NCBI RefSeq assembly: GCF_900103885.1
Contig: NZ_FNIM01000003.1
Location: forward strand, 89,563 to 153,562
DNA from: Actinomyces ruminicola
GTDB taxonomy: Bacteria; Actinomycetota; Actinomycetes; Actinomycetales; Actinomycetaceae
Length of the DNA stretch: 64,000 nucleotides
Direction: 5' to 3'
Below the pieces are notes generated by a model. The model did no database searches and had not been told where the DNA came from. It saw nothing but the letters and a program-made list of their open reading frames with translations. Shown here one piece after another: positions 52,010-61,831 of the stretch; the first letter of the stretch is position 1; every line of letters begins with the position of its first letter. The position numbers were made by a program, and so were the translations under genes.

Positions 52010-52316
52010 GGGCTTGTCTCGGCTCGCCGAGGACGCGGCTCCGCCGTCGAGAACGCTGGGCAGCCGCCCAGGACGCTCTCCGGGACTGCGTCCTCGACGG
52101 CGGTGGAGCGTTCTCGCGGGCCATCCCGCGTGCTCGACGCGCGCGGGGAACCTGGGCGCGGCATTCCTGGTGTCTTTGAGGGGTGATCGTCCAGGAACAC
52201 CAGCGCGAATTTGATGATGCGTTCCTGCCAGCCGACTGTGGACGCCTGGCCGTTCTGGCCGCAAGGAGCTCGACGTGCTCTTCCTGGCCAGGGTCCCGGT
52301 ATGAGCTCGCCGTGCC
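52010..52316. other. Spacer after the glycosidase remnant, nothing recognised
   Basis: About 307 bp. It contains partially complementary blocks (ATTCCTGGTGTC and CCAGGAACACCAG; GGACGCGGCTCCGCCGTCGA and TCCTCGACGGCGG) but no supported gene. Confidence 0.45.
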
Positions 52317-53690
52317 TCACGCGTCCTGGCGGCGGTGGGTTACCAGTTCCTGTACCCCCACGGGGGAGCCGTGGGGCAGCCAGACGTGCATTACGTGGGC
52401 GGATAACAGGCGATCGGTGACCATGCGGCAGGCGCCCTTGAGTGCATCGTCCTCGTGCCCCATGCGCACCCGCAGGCGTTCAGAGGTGGCGGGCAGGACG
52501 CGGCGGCGCAGCGCCTGGCCGACCGCTCGGGAAAAGAACTCGCCGGCCTGTGCTACGCCGCCACCGAGCACGACCTCGCCCGGGTTATAGGTGGTGGTCA
52601 GCACCGCCAGTACCACCGAGAGTCGGTCTGCCGCCTCGGTCAACAGGCGTACGCACACGGGATCCCCTTCCGCTGCGCCGCGGAAGACGTGCTCGCAGCG
52701 AATACCACCGTTCTCGTCGAGGTGGCGCAGGTAGGGAGAGCGTTTCAGGGCCTGGGGGGTGACCGCGGCATCCTCCATGGCGCCGCCGGACAGCGTCGTC
52801 TCCAAGCAGCCTCTGCGGCCGCACCGGCAGGCGCGCCCGCCCGAGTTCGCCATCTGGATATGCGCGATCTCCCCGGAGGCGGCCGCGGCGCCGCGATGCA
52901 CCTGTCCGCGTGAGACGATGCCCAGGCCCAGGCCCAGGCTGAGGCGGACATACAGGAGGTCCTGCGGAGCCCCGATGCGCTTGGCGGCAGCCAGGGCCAT
53001 GACGTTGACCTCGTCGTCGAGCCACACGGGCAGGTTGAGTCCTTGGGAGAGCTGCCGCCGCAGTGGGAATCCGGTCCAATTGAGCGTGTCGGCGGCGCCG
53101 CCGGTTCCGGCCGTGGCCGGGGCAATCAGCGTCCCGTCACGGAAATCGACGGCGGTCGGGATGCAGATTCCCAGGCCCCAGGTCGGGGGGAGTTCGGGAT
53201 GGCGGTCGCGCAGGGCCCGGAGATGTGCCAGAGCGTGGTCGGTGACCGCCTCCGGTTCGCAAAGTATGCCCTCGTCCCAATGACTCTGATCAATAACCGT
53301 GCCGTTCAGGTCCGTCAGTGCCACAGTGCTGGAACGGTAGGAGATCGACAGGACGAGGATCGTGGCTGCCGACGGATTGAAGCGCCACATCTCCGGGGCG
53401 CGACCGCCGGTGGACATGCCGCGTCCGGCGGGGGATAGCAGGCCGAGGCCAACGGCGGTCTTGAGCCGGCGGTCCACGGCGTTGCGGCCCAGCGTCAGCG
53501 TCTCGCACAGGTCCGCGCGGGAGACCCCCTGGGGATACTGGCGTGCCTCGGTGATGAGCTCGGCCAACTGCGAGACGTGGGCGAATGAGAGCGTGCGGGG
53601 CTGGGCTGCGCAGTTGTGGAGGTGCTCCGGGGAGGACGATGGGGAGCCGGGCGGGCGCCCCCCATCGTGCTGGCTGTCGTGTGTCGTCAC
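52317..53690 (-). CDS. ROK-family transcriptional regulator
   Basis: 457 aa from GTG 53690. HTH region SRADLCETLTLGRNAVDRRL (about 57-100), ROK core with WLDDEVNVMALAAAKR, the zinc motif in SGGRACRCGRRGCLETTL, and NPGEVVLGGGVAQAG. Divergent from the GPH transporter gene, with an inverted repeat just upstream of its own start, so it probably controls both itself and the transporter and glycosidase genes. It shares layout but only moderate similarity with the ROK gene at 46494. Confidence 0.88.
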   Translation of the reverse strand: MTTHDSQHDGGRPPGSPSSSPEHLHNCAAQPRTLSFAHVSQLAELITEARQYPQGVSRADLCETLTLGRNAVDRRLKTAVGLGLLSPAGRGMSTGGRAPEMWRFNPSAATILVLSISYRSSTVALTDLNGTVIDQSHWDEGILCEPEAVTDHALAHLRALRDRHPELPPTWGLGICIPTAVDFRDGTLIAPATAGTGGAADTLNWTGFPLRRQLSQGLNLPVWLDDEVNVMALAAAKRIGAPQDLLYVRLSLGLGLGIVSRGQVHRGAAAASGEIAHIQMANSGGRACRCGRRGCLETTLSGGAMEDAAVTPQALKRSPYLRHLDENGGIRCEHVFRGAAEGDPVCVRLLTEAADRLSVVLAVLTTTYNPGEVVLGGGVAQAGEFFSRAVGQALRRRVLPATSERLRVRMGHEDDALKGACRMVTDRLLSAHVMHVWLPHGSPVGVQELVTHRRQDA

Positions 53691-54059
53691 GTAGGCAGTC
53701 TCCGTCGCACTTTCGTAAGCGTCAACCGAATTCGACGCTACACTTCGCCAACTTGCGCCTCGGTCGTGCGGAACTGAGGGGCGGCTGCGCGGGGCGTTGC
53801 CGTATGCCGTGGCTGCGCGGTGAATCGGCTGAAAACGCCGGGAACTGGGGCGACGTCGTGATCGGGGCGTTGCCGTCGGAGTCGGCGTGCGTGCGGGCTT
53901 ATGCACGGGGAGTGCGGAAGGGGTGTTTCTGTGTCTTGTTGCTTGTGGCGTGCCCGCGTTGACTGTGGTCCAGAACGCAACGAGGTGCGGACGTCGCAGT
54001 CCCTGACCTCGGGAGTTCCGGGCAGAGCAGCCCGTACTTCGATCACAGAAAGGCCTGTC
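53691..54059. promoter_or_regulatory. Divergent regulatory region ROK / GPH transporter
   Basis: 369 bp without a gene. It should contain promoters for both directions; the clearest element is the inverted repeat at 53718-53739 listed separately. Confidence 0.5.
53718..53739. promoter_or_regulatory. Inverted-repeat operator candidate for ROK regulator
   Basis: AGCGTC-AACCGAATTC-GACGCT, perfect 6-bp arms around a 10-bp centre holding GAATTC, 28 bp upstream of the ROK start codon. Confidence 0.5.
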
Positions 54060-55550
54060 ATGACGACCCAGTCGGAGGCTCCCCGCACACCAGGGGCACA
54101 GGTTCCCCTCAAGGAGAAGGTCTCCTATGCCTTCGCCGAGTTCGGTTCCCAGTTCATTTGGACGACCGTCGGCTCCTACCTCATGACCTTCTACACCGAC
54201 GTCGCCCTCATCCCCGCGGCGGTTGCCGGAAACATCCTGCTACTCGCCCGTGTCCTGGACGGCATCCAGGACCTCGGGTTCGGGTACATCGCCGAGCGCA
54301 CCAAGAGCCGCTGGGGCCGCTTCCGTCCCTACGTCATCTTCGGCGCCCCGCTGCTGTCGATTTCGATGGTGCTCGCCTTCTGGATGCCCTTCCACGGCGG
54401 CTCAATGACCAAGGCCGTGTGGGCCGCGATCACCTACGTGCTGCTGTGCTTCCTCTACACCGTGGCCAACATGTCCTACGGCTCGCTGGCCGGTGTCATG
54501 ACCACGGACTCGGGTGAGCGCGTCATCCTCAACTGGATCCGCAACATCGGTTCCCAGGCTGCCCAGCTCATTATGAACGTGGCGACGCCGTTCTTGCTGC
54601 TCGCCCTCGTTGCTTCGGCGGCTGCCAAAGATCGTGGCTTCGATGCTCGGTCCTTCTTCCTCACGATGCTCATCTACTCGCTCGTTGCGCTGCCTGCCTT
54701 CCTCATCACGGGCATCAACGTCCGCGAGCGCATCACCATGACGCCGGAGCAGCAGAAAGTACCCTTCGGCCGGACGGTCAAGGCGGTCCTCGGCAACGGC
54801 CAGCTCATGGTCGTCTTCTTCACGCTGCTGCTGCAGCTCTTCGGCCTCTTCGGCCGCATCGGCGTCATGTTCTACTACTGCCGCTGGATCCTGGGCAGCC
54901 CGCTGCTCATGGCGGGCGTCATGAGTGCCTTCCAGATCGGCATGATCATCGGTGGCCTCCTCCTGCCGCCCTTCGCCCTCAAGCTGGGCAAGCGCAACAT
55001 GATGATGGCCTCGGTGCTCTCGGGTGGCATCGTCCTCATGCTCATCTTCTTCTTCGGGCAGACGAACCTCACGGTGCTGCTGGTGCTGCAGTTCCTCTAC
55101 GGCTTCTCCGGCTTCGCCTCTCCGATCGCCCTGTCCATGGTTCCGGACGCCGTCGACTACTACGAGCACAAGACCGGCATCCGCGCCGACGGCACCTCCT
55201 ACGCGACCGTCTCCCTGTCCACGAAGTTCGCCAACGCCATCGGCGGTGCCTTTGCCCTGTACATCATGGGCTGGTTCGGATACAACGGGGCTCTGGACGT
55301 GCAGAGCTCTTCTGCGCTGACCGGTATCAACATCGCGGCGAACCTCGTCCCCGCCATCATGTCCTTCCTCGCATTAGTTCCGCTGCTGTTCTGGAAGCTG
55401 GACACGAAGACGATGGCGAGGATCTCCGCCGAGCTCGAGGTCAAGCGCGCCGCCCAGGCCGAGGCCCTTGCCGAGGGCAAGTCCCTCGACGAGGCCGAGG
55501 CTCTTGCGGAGCACGCGCTTGAGGAAGGCGACTCCTCAGGCCGAGCCTGA
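54060..55550 (+). CDS. GPH-family sugar/glycoside transporter (MFS)
   Basis: 496 aa, 12 helices. Glycoside-pentoside-hexuronide hallmarks: LARVLDGIQDLGFGYIAERT followed by KSRWGRFRPYVIFGAPLL, and SIALSMVPDAVDYYEHKTG in the second half. It imports glycosides or oligosaccharides with H+ or Na+. An unusual acidic/Ala-rich C-terminal tail of about 40 residues is predicted helical. The start is at the ATG of MTTQSEAPRTPGAQ; earlier in-frame codons lie in the regulatory region. First gene of the GH3-esterase-GH43-GH106 series, though a terminator follows it. Confidence 0.93.
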   Translation: MTTQSEAPRTPGAQVPLKEKVSYAFAEFGSQFIWTTVGSYLMTFYTDVALIPAAVAGNILLLARVLDGIQDLGFGYIAERTKSRWGRFRPYVIFGAPLLSISMVLAFWMPFHGGSMTKAVWAAITYVLLCFLYTVANMSYGSLAGVMTTDSGERVILNWIRNIGSQAAQLIMNVATPFLLLALVASAAAKDRGFDARSFFLTMLIYSLVALPAFLITGINVRERITMTPEQQKVPFGRTVKAVLGNGQLMVVFFTLLLQLFGLFGRIGVMFYYCRWILGSPLLMAGVMSAFQIGMIIGGLLLPPFALKLGKRNMMMASVLSGGIVLMLIFFFGQTNLTVLLVLQFLYGFSGFASPIALSMVPDAVDYYEHKTGIRADGTSYATVSLSTKFANAIGGAFALYIMGWFGYNGALDVQSSSALTGINIAANLVPAIMSFLALVPLLFWKLDTKTMARISAELEVKRAAQAEALAEGKSLDEAEALAEHALEEGDSSGRA

Positions 55551-55622
55551 CCCGACCTGTACTATCCACGGGCGGCCACCGCCAACTGGTGACCGACCCG
55601 CCTGGAGATCCAGGCACATACC

Positions 55623-55667
55623 GTTGGGGCTGTGGCCCGGGTGCCATGCCCGAGTCACAGCCCCAAC
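55623..55667 (+). terminator. Strong hairpin after the GPH transporter
   Basis: GTTGGGGCTGTG pairs with CACAGCCCCAAC, continued by CGGG/CCCG after a small bulge, 73 bp past the stop. It may partly insulate the transporter from the hydrolase genes. Confidence 0.8.
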
Positions 55668-55747
55668 GTCCAACAGCACACACCGCAGTCCTCACCCGAC
55701 ACACAACCGCCCCGCTCATCCGCCCCCAGCTCAACGAGGAGCCCCAC

Positions 55748-58039
55748 GTGACCGCCGCCTCCGCCGCCAACGCCAACACCTCCACCAACGCCAAGAGCCC
55801 CCTCGTCCAGCTCACCGCCGCCCAGCGCGAGCACATCGAGGCCCTGCTGGCCTCCCTGACCTGGGAGGAGAAGCTCGCACAGATCCAGATCACCTTCAAG
55901 ATGACCCAGGAGGAATGCCTGGACGCCGCCCGCTCCGGCATCGGCGCCCTGTTCTGGCCCGGCAACGCGGCGGACACCAACGCGGTCCAGCGCGTGGCCG
56001 TGGAGGAGACCGCACACGGCATCCCCCTGCTGATCGGCCTGGACGTCATTCACGGCCAGCGCACCACCTTCCCCACACCACTGGCCATGGGCGCCTCCTT
56101 CTCCGCCGCCGCCGCCCAGTCCTGCGCCGCCGTCTCCGCCGCCGAGGCCCGCTCCGGCGGGGTCACCTGGACCTTCTCACCCATGGTGGACGTCTCCCGC
56201 GACCCGCGCTGGGGCCGCGTGGCTGAGGGCTTCGGCGAGGACCCGCTGCTGACCGCCGAACTGGGCGCCGCCATGGTCTCCGGCTACCAGCACGAGCGCC
56301 TGGACGAGCCCGGCACCATGGCGGCCACCGCCAAGCACTTCATCGGCTACGGCGCCGCCGAGGGCGGCCGCGACTACAACACCGTGGACATGTCCGCCCA
56401 GCGGCTCCACTCCGTCTACCTGCCGCCCTTCGCCGCCTGCGTTCAGGCCGGCGTCGGCTCCGTCATGGCGTCCTTCAACACCTTCAACGGCCGCCCCGTC
56501 CACGCCAGCCGCCGCCTGCTCACCGGCGTCCTCAAGGATGAGCTGGGCTTCACCGGCGCCATCGTCGGTGACGCCTCCGGCGTGGAGAACCTCATCCCCC
56601 ACGGGGTCGCCGCGAACCTTCCCGACGCCGCCCGCATGTCGCTTGCCGCCGGGCTCGACGTCGAAATGGGCGGTCACCTCCACGACCCCGCAGCCCGCCC
56701 CGAGCACCCGGCCCTCCTGGACGGGGACGACCCGGCCCTGGCGGCCCGGGTGGACGATGCCGTGCGCCGCGTCCTGGCCCTCAAGCTCGCCCTCGGCCTG
56801 TTCGAGAACCCCTACGTGGACCCCGCTGCCGAGATCACCGCCCCCACCACCGAGCACCTGGCCGCCGCCCGCGCCGCCGCCGAGAAGTGCCCCGTGCTGC
56901 TCACCAACGACGGCGCCCTGCCGATCGCCCCCACTGCCCGCCGCATCCTGCTGGCCGGCCCGGCCGCCACCCACACCGACCACCTGGGCGCCTGGGTGCA
57001 GCACTTCGCCGCCCCACCCGCCCAGTCACTGGCCGACGCGCTCACCGCCGCCCTGGCCGCACGCGCCGCCGACGCCGACACGCCCGCCCCCGAGCTCACG
57101 GTGCTGGGCGGCCAGGACCCACTCGGCGTCACCGAGGCGGAGGTCGCCGAAGTCGCTGCGGCCGCAGCCGACGCCGACCTGGTCATCCTCGCCCTGGACG
57201 AGCCCAGCCAGCTCACCGGCGAGGCCACCTCCCGCGCCGACCTGCACCTGCCCGGCGACCAGGCCGCCCTGGTACACGCCGTCGCCGCCACCGGCACGCC
57301 CCTGGCCGTGGTGCTCGTGGCCGGGCGCCCGCTCGTCGTCGAGGACTGGATCGAGGAGCCGGGCGCCGTCCTCATGGCCTGGCACCTGGGCACCACCGCC
57401 CCGGAGGTCATCGCCGACATCCTCACCGGCACCGTCAACCCCTCCGGGCGCCTGCCCATGGGCTTCCCCCGGCACTCCGGGCAGCTGCCCGCCACCTACG
57501 ACGCCCACGAGAACACCGGCCGCCCCGCCACCCGCGGCGGGGAGATGATCAAGCCCGCCTTCGACATGGGCCTGGACGGCCCCGCCAACCTCCAGGAGTT
57601 CTTCACCTCCAAGTACCGCGACCTGGAGCTCGGACCCCGCTTCCGCTTCGGCCACGGCCTGTCCTACACCGGCTTCACCTACCGGGACGCCGAGCTGAAC
57701 CGCGCCACCATCACCCTGGCCGAGCTCAACGCCGGCCAGGCCGTGGAGGTGACCGCCACGGTCGCCAACACCGGCGAGCGCGACGGCGAGGACGTGGTCC
57801 TGCTGTTCACCCGGGACGTGCTCGCCTCGCTCGCCCCCGCCGTGCGCAGGCTTGCCGGCTTCCAGCGCGTCGCCGTCCCCGCGGGCGGCAGCGCTCAGGT
57901 CACCTTCCGGCTGGAGCGCAGCCACCTGGCCCTGTGGGATGACGACGGGCAGGGCTGGCGCGTCGAGCCCGGTGACTTCGAGATCCGCCTGGGGCCGGAC
58001 CCCGCCGCCGAGCCGCTGCTCCTGACCGTCACCGACTGA
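55748..58039 (+). CDS. GH3-family beta-glucosidase/xylosidase
   Basis: 763 aa from GTG 55748 with GAGGAG upstream. The N-terminal GH3 barrel has the HGIPLLIGLDVIHGQRTTFP and DPRWGRVAEGFGEDP motifs and the nucleophile Asp275 in GAIVGDASGVENL. The alpha/beta sandwich domain includes GEATSRADLHLPGDQAALV, and the C-terminal FnIII-like domain includes VEVTATVANTGERDGEDVVL. No signal peptide, so it works on imported glycosides. Likely beta-glucosidase or beta-xylosidase; the exact sugar is not decidable here. Confidence 0.93.
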   Translation: MTAASAANANTSTNAKSPLVQLTAAQREHIEALLASLTWEEKLAQIQITFKMTQEECLDAARSGIGALFWPGNAADTNAVQRVAVEETAHGIPLLIGLDVIHGQRTTFPTPLAMGASFSAAAAQSCAAVSAAEARSGGVTWTFSPMVDVSRDPRWGRVAEGFGEDPLLTAELGAAMVSGYQHERLDEPGTMAATAKHFIGYGAAEGGRDYNTVDMSAQRLHSVYLPPFAACVQAGVGSVMASFNTFNGRPVHASRRLLTGVLKDELGFTGAIVGDASGVENLIPHGVAANLPDAARMSLAAGLDVEMGGHLHDPAARPEHPALLDGDDPALAARVDDAVRRVLALKLALGLFENPYVDPAAEITAPTTEHLAAARAAAEKCPVLLTNDGALPIAPTARRILLAGPAATHTDHLGAWVQHFAAPPAQSLADALTAALAARAADADTPAPELTVLGGQDPLGVTEAEVAEVAAAAADADLVILALDEPSQLTGEATSRADLHLPGDQAALVHAVAATGTPLAVVLVAGRPLVVEDWIEEPGAVLMAWHLGTTAPEVIADILTGTVNPSGRLPMGFPRHSGQLPATYDAHENTGRPATRGGEMIKPAFDMGLDGPANLQEFFTSKYRDLELGPRFRFGHGLSYTGFTYRDAELNRATITLAELNAGQAVEVTATVANTGERDGEDVVLLFTRDVLASLAPAVRRLAGFQRVAVPAGGSAQVTFRLERSHLALWDDDGQGWRVEPGDFEIRLGPDPAAEPLLLTVTD

Positions 58040-58067
58040 CCCGCTGCGCGCACCAGGAGGCAAGCCC

Positions 58068-59105
58068 ATGCGCTTCAACTCAACCCAGGGGCCGGTCGTC
58101 GACGACGGCGTCCCCGAGAAGGTCGGCCACCTCACCGGCGTGCACGCCCAGCGCCTGCAACTCATGGAGGGGCTGCCCCCGCGCGGGCCCGCCTGGGGGC
58201 CGGAGGAGAACGCCCGGCTGGCCCGCTTCGACGCCCCGGTCGAGCCCATTGACCTGCCGGCGGTGGATCGACGCGAGGCATTCGCTCCCGGCCCCAACGG
58301 GGACGTCCGCGTCATCGTCACCACCCCGAGGAGGCTCGCTGAGCCCGACGCCGCCGGCCGTCGCGGCGTCATCGTGTGGATGCACGGCGGCGCCTTCCTC
58401 GGCGGCAGCCCGGAGATGCCCGAGGGCGACCACACGGCCGCCCGCCTGGCGCACGCCACCGGCCTGCCCGTCGTCAACGTCGACTACCGGCTCGCCACCG
58501 AGGGACGTCACCACCCGGTGCTCCACGACGACGTCTGGGCCGCCTACACCTGGGCGCGCTCCGGCGGCCACGGAACGCCCACCGACCCCGGGCTGGTGTT
58601 CGTCGGCGGTGGCAGCGCCGGCGCGGCCCTGGCCGCCACCATCGGCCACCACGGGCGCGACGCCGAGGCCGCGGCCGCCGGCGTCTTCCTCGCCTACCCG
58701 CTCGTGCACTACCCTCGCCCGCCGGCCTCCGCGGAGCTCGCCGCCGCCCTCGCCGTCCTGCCGGACGCCTTCCAGGACAACCCAGACGGCGACGACTGGC
58801 TGATGAGCAACATGCTTGGCCCGGACATGCTGGACATCGAGCGCCCCGAGTACGCGCTCGCGGGCATGACCGAGGACTTCAACGGCTACCCGCGCACCTT
58901 CATCGAGAACTGCGAGCTCGACGGCCTGCGCGCCTCCGGGGAGCGCTTCGCCCAGCAGCTCGCCGATGCGGGGGTCGACGTCGAGGTCCACACCTGCCCC
59001 GGCGAGCTGCACGCCCCATTGAACGTGCCCGGCCTGGACTCCGGCGTGCGCATGTGCGCACACCTGGCCGCCTTCATCAACGACGTCATCAACCACCACG
59101 CCTGA
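58068..59105 (+). CDS. Alpha/beta-hydrolase, acetyl-esterase (HSL) type, copy 1
   Basis: 345 aa. Oxyanion motif VWMHGGAFLGGS, nucleophile Ser in VGGGSAGAALAATIG (GxSxG), late Asp in the ENCELDGLRASGER segment and His in CPGELHAPLN. Cytosolic. It probably removes acyl groups from glycosides handled by the neighbouring hydrolases. AGGAGG lies before ATG 58068, 28 bp after GH3. Closely similar along its length to the next gene, so a tandem duplication. Confidence 0.9.
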   Translation: MRFNSTQGPVVDDGVPEKVGHLTGVHAQRLQLMEGLPPRGPAWGPEENARLARFDAPVEPIDLPAVDRREAFAPGPNGDVRVIVTTPRRLAEPDAAGRRGVIVWMHGGAFLGGSPEMPEGDHTAARLAHATGLPVVNVDYRLATEGRHHPVLHDDVWAAYTWARSGGHGTPTDPGLVFVGGGSAGAALAATIGHHGRDAEAAAAGVFLAYPLVHYPRPPASAELAAALAVLPDAFQDNPDGDDWLMSNMLGPDMLDIERPEYALAGMTEDFNGYPRTFIENCELDGLRASGERFAQQLADAGVDVEVHTCPGELHAPLNVPGLDSGVRMCAHLAAFINDVINHHA

Positions 59106-59114
59106 GGACCAACC

Positions 59115-60143
59115 ATGCGCAAGAACAGTTCAGCAGCACCCGTCGTCGTCACCGAGGGCCCCGAGAAGGTCGGCCACCTCGCCGGTCCCCACGGTGAGCG
59201 CGTCCACCACCTCGAGGGCGTCTCACGGATCGGGCCGCATCTGACCGAGGCGGAGCAGGCCCAGCTCGCACGCTTCGACGCCCCCGTCGAGCCCATCGAC
59301 CTGCCCGAGGTCGAGCGCCGCGACGCCGTCGCCCCCGGTCCGCACGGGGACGTGCCAGTGCGCGTGTACACCCCGGCCGAGCTCGCCGCTCCCGACGCCG
59401 AAGGCCGCCGTGCGGCGGTGGTCTGGATCCACGGGGGCGCCTTCATCTTCGGCGACCTGGACACCGGCGAGGCCGATCACACCGCCGCCCGCCTGGCCGA
59501 CGCCACCGGGCTTCCCGTCATCAGCGTCGCCTACCGGCTGTGCCGTGACGGCATCCACCACCCCGTCCCGCACGACGACTGCTGGGCGGCCTACCAGTGG
59601 GTGCGCGCCGGCGGACACGGCCTGCCCACCGACCCCGAGCGCGTAGCCGTCGGCGGCGGCAGCGCCGGCGCCTGCCTGGCCGCCACCATCGGCCTGCACG
59701 GGCGCGACGCGGACTGCCCACCCGCCGGCGTCTTCCTCGCCTACCCGCTGGTGCACTATCCCCGTCCGCCTGCCTCCACCGAACTCGCCGCAGCCATCGC
59801 CACCCTCCCCCCGGCCCTCGTCGACGACCCCGAGCAGGACCACTTCCTCATGGGCAACTACCTCGGCCCCGACCTGCTGAACATCGGCCATCCCGGCTAC
59901 GCGCTGCCCGGCATGGCCGAGGACCTCACCGGCTACCCGCGCACCTTCATCGAGAACTGCGAACTGGACACCCTGCGCGTCTCCGGGGAGCGCTTCGCCG
60001 CCCAGCTGGAGGAGGCCGGGGTCGACGTCGAGCAGCACACCGTGCCCGGGGAGATCCACGGGCACCTGTCCGTGCCCGGCCTGCCCACGGCCAAGGCCAC
60101 CTGTGCCCACTTCGCCGCCTTCATCAGTGACGTCACGCGCTGA
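59115..60143 (+). CDS. Alpha/beta-hydrolase, acetyl-esterase (HSL) type, copy 2
   Basis: 342 aa. Same plan as the preceding gene: PEKVGHLAGPHGERVHHLEG start, VWIHGGAFIFGDLD, Ser in VGGGSAGACLAATIG, and the ENCELDTLRVSGERF and VPGEIHGHLS end. It begins 9 bp after copy 1. Both copies retain the catalytic triad, so neither looks decayed; split substrate ranges are likely. Confidence 0.9.
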   Translation: MRKNSSAAPVVVTEGPEKVGHLAGPHGERVHHLEGVSRIGPHLTEAEQAQLARFDAPVEPIDLPEVERRDAVAPGPHGDVPVRVYTPAELAAPDAEGRRAAVVWIHGGAFIFGDLDTGEADHTAARLADATGLPVISVAYRLCRDGIHHPVPHDDCWAAYQWVRAGGHGLPTDPERVAVGGGSAGACLAATIGLHGRDADCPPAGVFLAYPLVHYPRPPASTELAAAIATLPPALVDDPEQDHFLMGNYLGPDLLNIGHPGYALPGMAEDLTGYPRTFIENCELDTLRVSGERFAAQLEEAGVDVEQHTVPGEIHGHLSVPGLPTAKATCAHFAAFISDVTR

Positions 60144-60211
60144 GCCCATACAGCGGGCCTTCCTCCCGCACTCCTTACAAAGAACCACCATCGCACCACC
60201 GGAGAGACCTC

Positions 60212-61798
60212 ATGACGACCGCTAACCAGAACGCCGCCCCCGCCTGGGGGCGCGGTATTGAGAACCAGCGCCGCGCCAACCTCGGCGACGGCACCTACCG
60301 CAACCCCGTCATGGGCGGGGACTACCCCGACCCCACCGTCCTGCGCGTGGGGGACCGCTACTACCTGACCTACTCCTCCTTCGAGTCCAGCCCCGGCATC
60401 GTGCTGTGGCGCTCGGAGAACCTGGTGGACTGGGAGCCCGTCGGCCCCACCTGCCCCGAGCCCTGGGGCAGCGTCTTCGCCATCGACCTGGTCGAGCACG
60501 CCGGCCGCTACTACATGTACATCCCCTTCATGCCCACCTCCTGGTCCCGGGTGGACGCCCCCACCATCGCGGTGATGTGGGCCGACGACATCGAGGGCGA
60601 GTGGCACGGCCCCATCGACCTGGGCCTGCGCGGCTACATCGACCCCGGCCACGCCGTGGGCGAGGACGGTGAGCGCTACCTGTTCCTCAACGGCGTCGAC
60701 CGGGTCCGGCTCACCGACGACGGCCTGGCCACCGTCGGGGACGTCGAGCACGTCTACGACGGCTGGCACTACCCCGAGGACTGGGTGGTGGAGGCCTACT
60801 CCCTGGAGGGGCCCAAGCACGTGATGCGCGACGGCTGGCACTACCTGGTCTCCGCCGTCGGCGGCACCGCCGGCCCCGCCACCGGGCACATGGTCATCGT
60901 GGCCCGCTCCCGCTCCATCGACGGCCCCTGGGAGAACATGCCCACCAACCCGCTGCTGCGCTGCACCGACCCCGCCCAGCCCTGGTGGTCCCGCGGCCAC
61001 GGCACCCTGCTGGAGGGGCCCGGCGGGCAGTGGTACGTCATCTACCACGCCTACGAGAACGGCCATGCCGGCTTGGGTCGGCAGATCCTGCTCGAACCGG
61101 TCGACTGGACCGAGGACGGCTGGCCGGTGGCCCGCGGCGGCGGCCTGACCGCCCCGTTGCCCCTGCCCGGCGGCGGCAGCGAGCAGCGTCCCCACGGCGT
61201 CGCCCTGTCCGACGACTTCGCTGCGCCCGCCTGGGGCTGGCGGTGGACCTTCGATCAGCCGGGCGCCGACGAGACCGCCCGCGCCGACTTCACCGGTGAG
61301 GGCCTGGTGCTGGCAGGCAAGGGGGAGGGGCCGGCGTCGGCCTCGCCCATGACCGTGCGTGCCCCCGACCGCTCCTACCGGGTGCAGGTGGGTGTTGAGC
61401 TGCTCGGCTCCACGGGCGCCGACGGCGGCGCGGGCGACCCGGGGGCACCCGAGACCACGGCCGGTCTGCTGCTGTTCTTCAACCACCGGCTCTTCCTCGG
61501 GCTGGAGCTTGCCGAGGGACGGCTGCAGGCCTGGACCGGCGGCACCCCCACCTGGGCCGGCCAGCCGCTGCCGGAGGGCACCCGCGCGCTGGAACTCGCC
61601 CTGGAGAAGCGTGAGCACATCGTGCAGATGTACTACCGCGTCCCCGGGCAGGCGGAGTGGACCCACTACCCGCTCACCCTGGAGTGCTCCGGCTACCACG
61701 CCAACACCGCGAACGACCTGGTCTCGCTGCGCCCCGCCGTCTTCGCCGCCGGGCCGGGCAGCGCCCGCATCACCGACTTCCGCTACCGGGCCCTGTGA
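60212..61798 (+). CDS. GH43-family glycosidase with C-terminal beta-sandwich
   Basis: 528 aa. Five-bladed GH43 propeller: catalytic base Asp40 in GDYPDPTVLRVGDRYYL, pKa-setting Asp in GYIDPGHAVGEDGERYLF, and general acid Glu in SLEGPKHVMRDGWHYLV. A C-terminal domain (about 340-528) with DRSYRVQVGVELLG and LLFFNHRLFLGLELAEG is the sandwich seen in beta-xylosidase/arabinofuranosidase members. No signal peptide. Probably releases xylose or arabinose from plant glycosides. Confidence 0.92.
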   Translation: MTTANQNAAPAWGRGIENQRRANLGDGTYRNPVMGGDYPDPTVLRVGDRYYLTYSSFESSPGIVLWRSENLVDWEPVGPTCPEPWGSVFAIDLVEHAGRYYMYIPFMPTSWSRVDAPTIAVMWADDIEGEWHGPIDLGLRGYIDPGHAVGEDGERYLFLNGVDRVRLTDDGLATVGDVEHVYDGWHYPEDWVVEAYSLEGPKHVMRDGWHYLVSAVGGTAGPATGHMVIVARSRSIDGPWENMPTNPLLRCTDPAQPWWSRGHGTLLEGPGGQWYVIYHAYENGHAGLGRQILLEPVDWTEDGWPVARGGGLTAPLPLPGGGSEQRPHGVALSDDFAAPAWGWRWTFDQPGADETARADFTGEGLVLAGKGEGPASASPMTVRAPDRSYRVQVGVELLGSTGADGGAGDPGAPETTAGLLLFFNHRLFLGLELAEGRLQAWTGGTPTWAGQPLPEGTRALELALEKREHIVQMYYRVPGQAEWTHYPLTLECSGYHANTANDLVSLRPAVFAAGPGSARITDFRYRAL

Positions 61799-61831
61799 GG
61801 CCCAGGCACTGAGAGATTCGAGGAACGTCCA

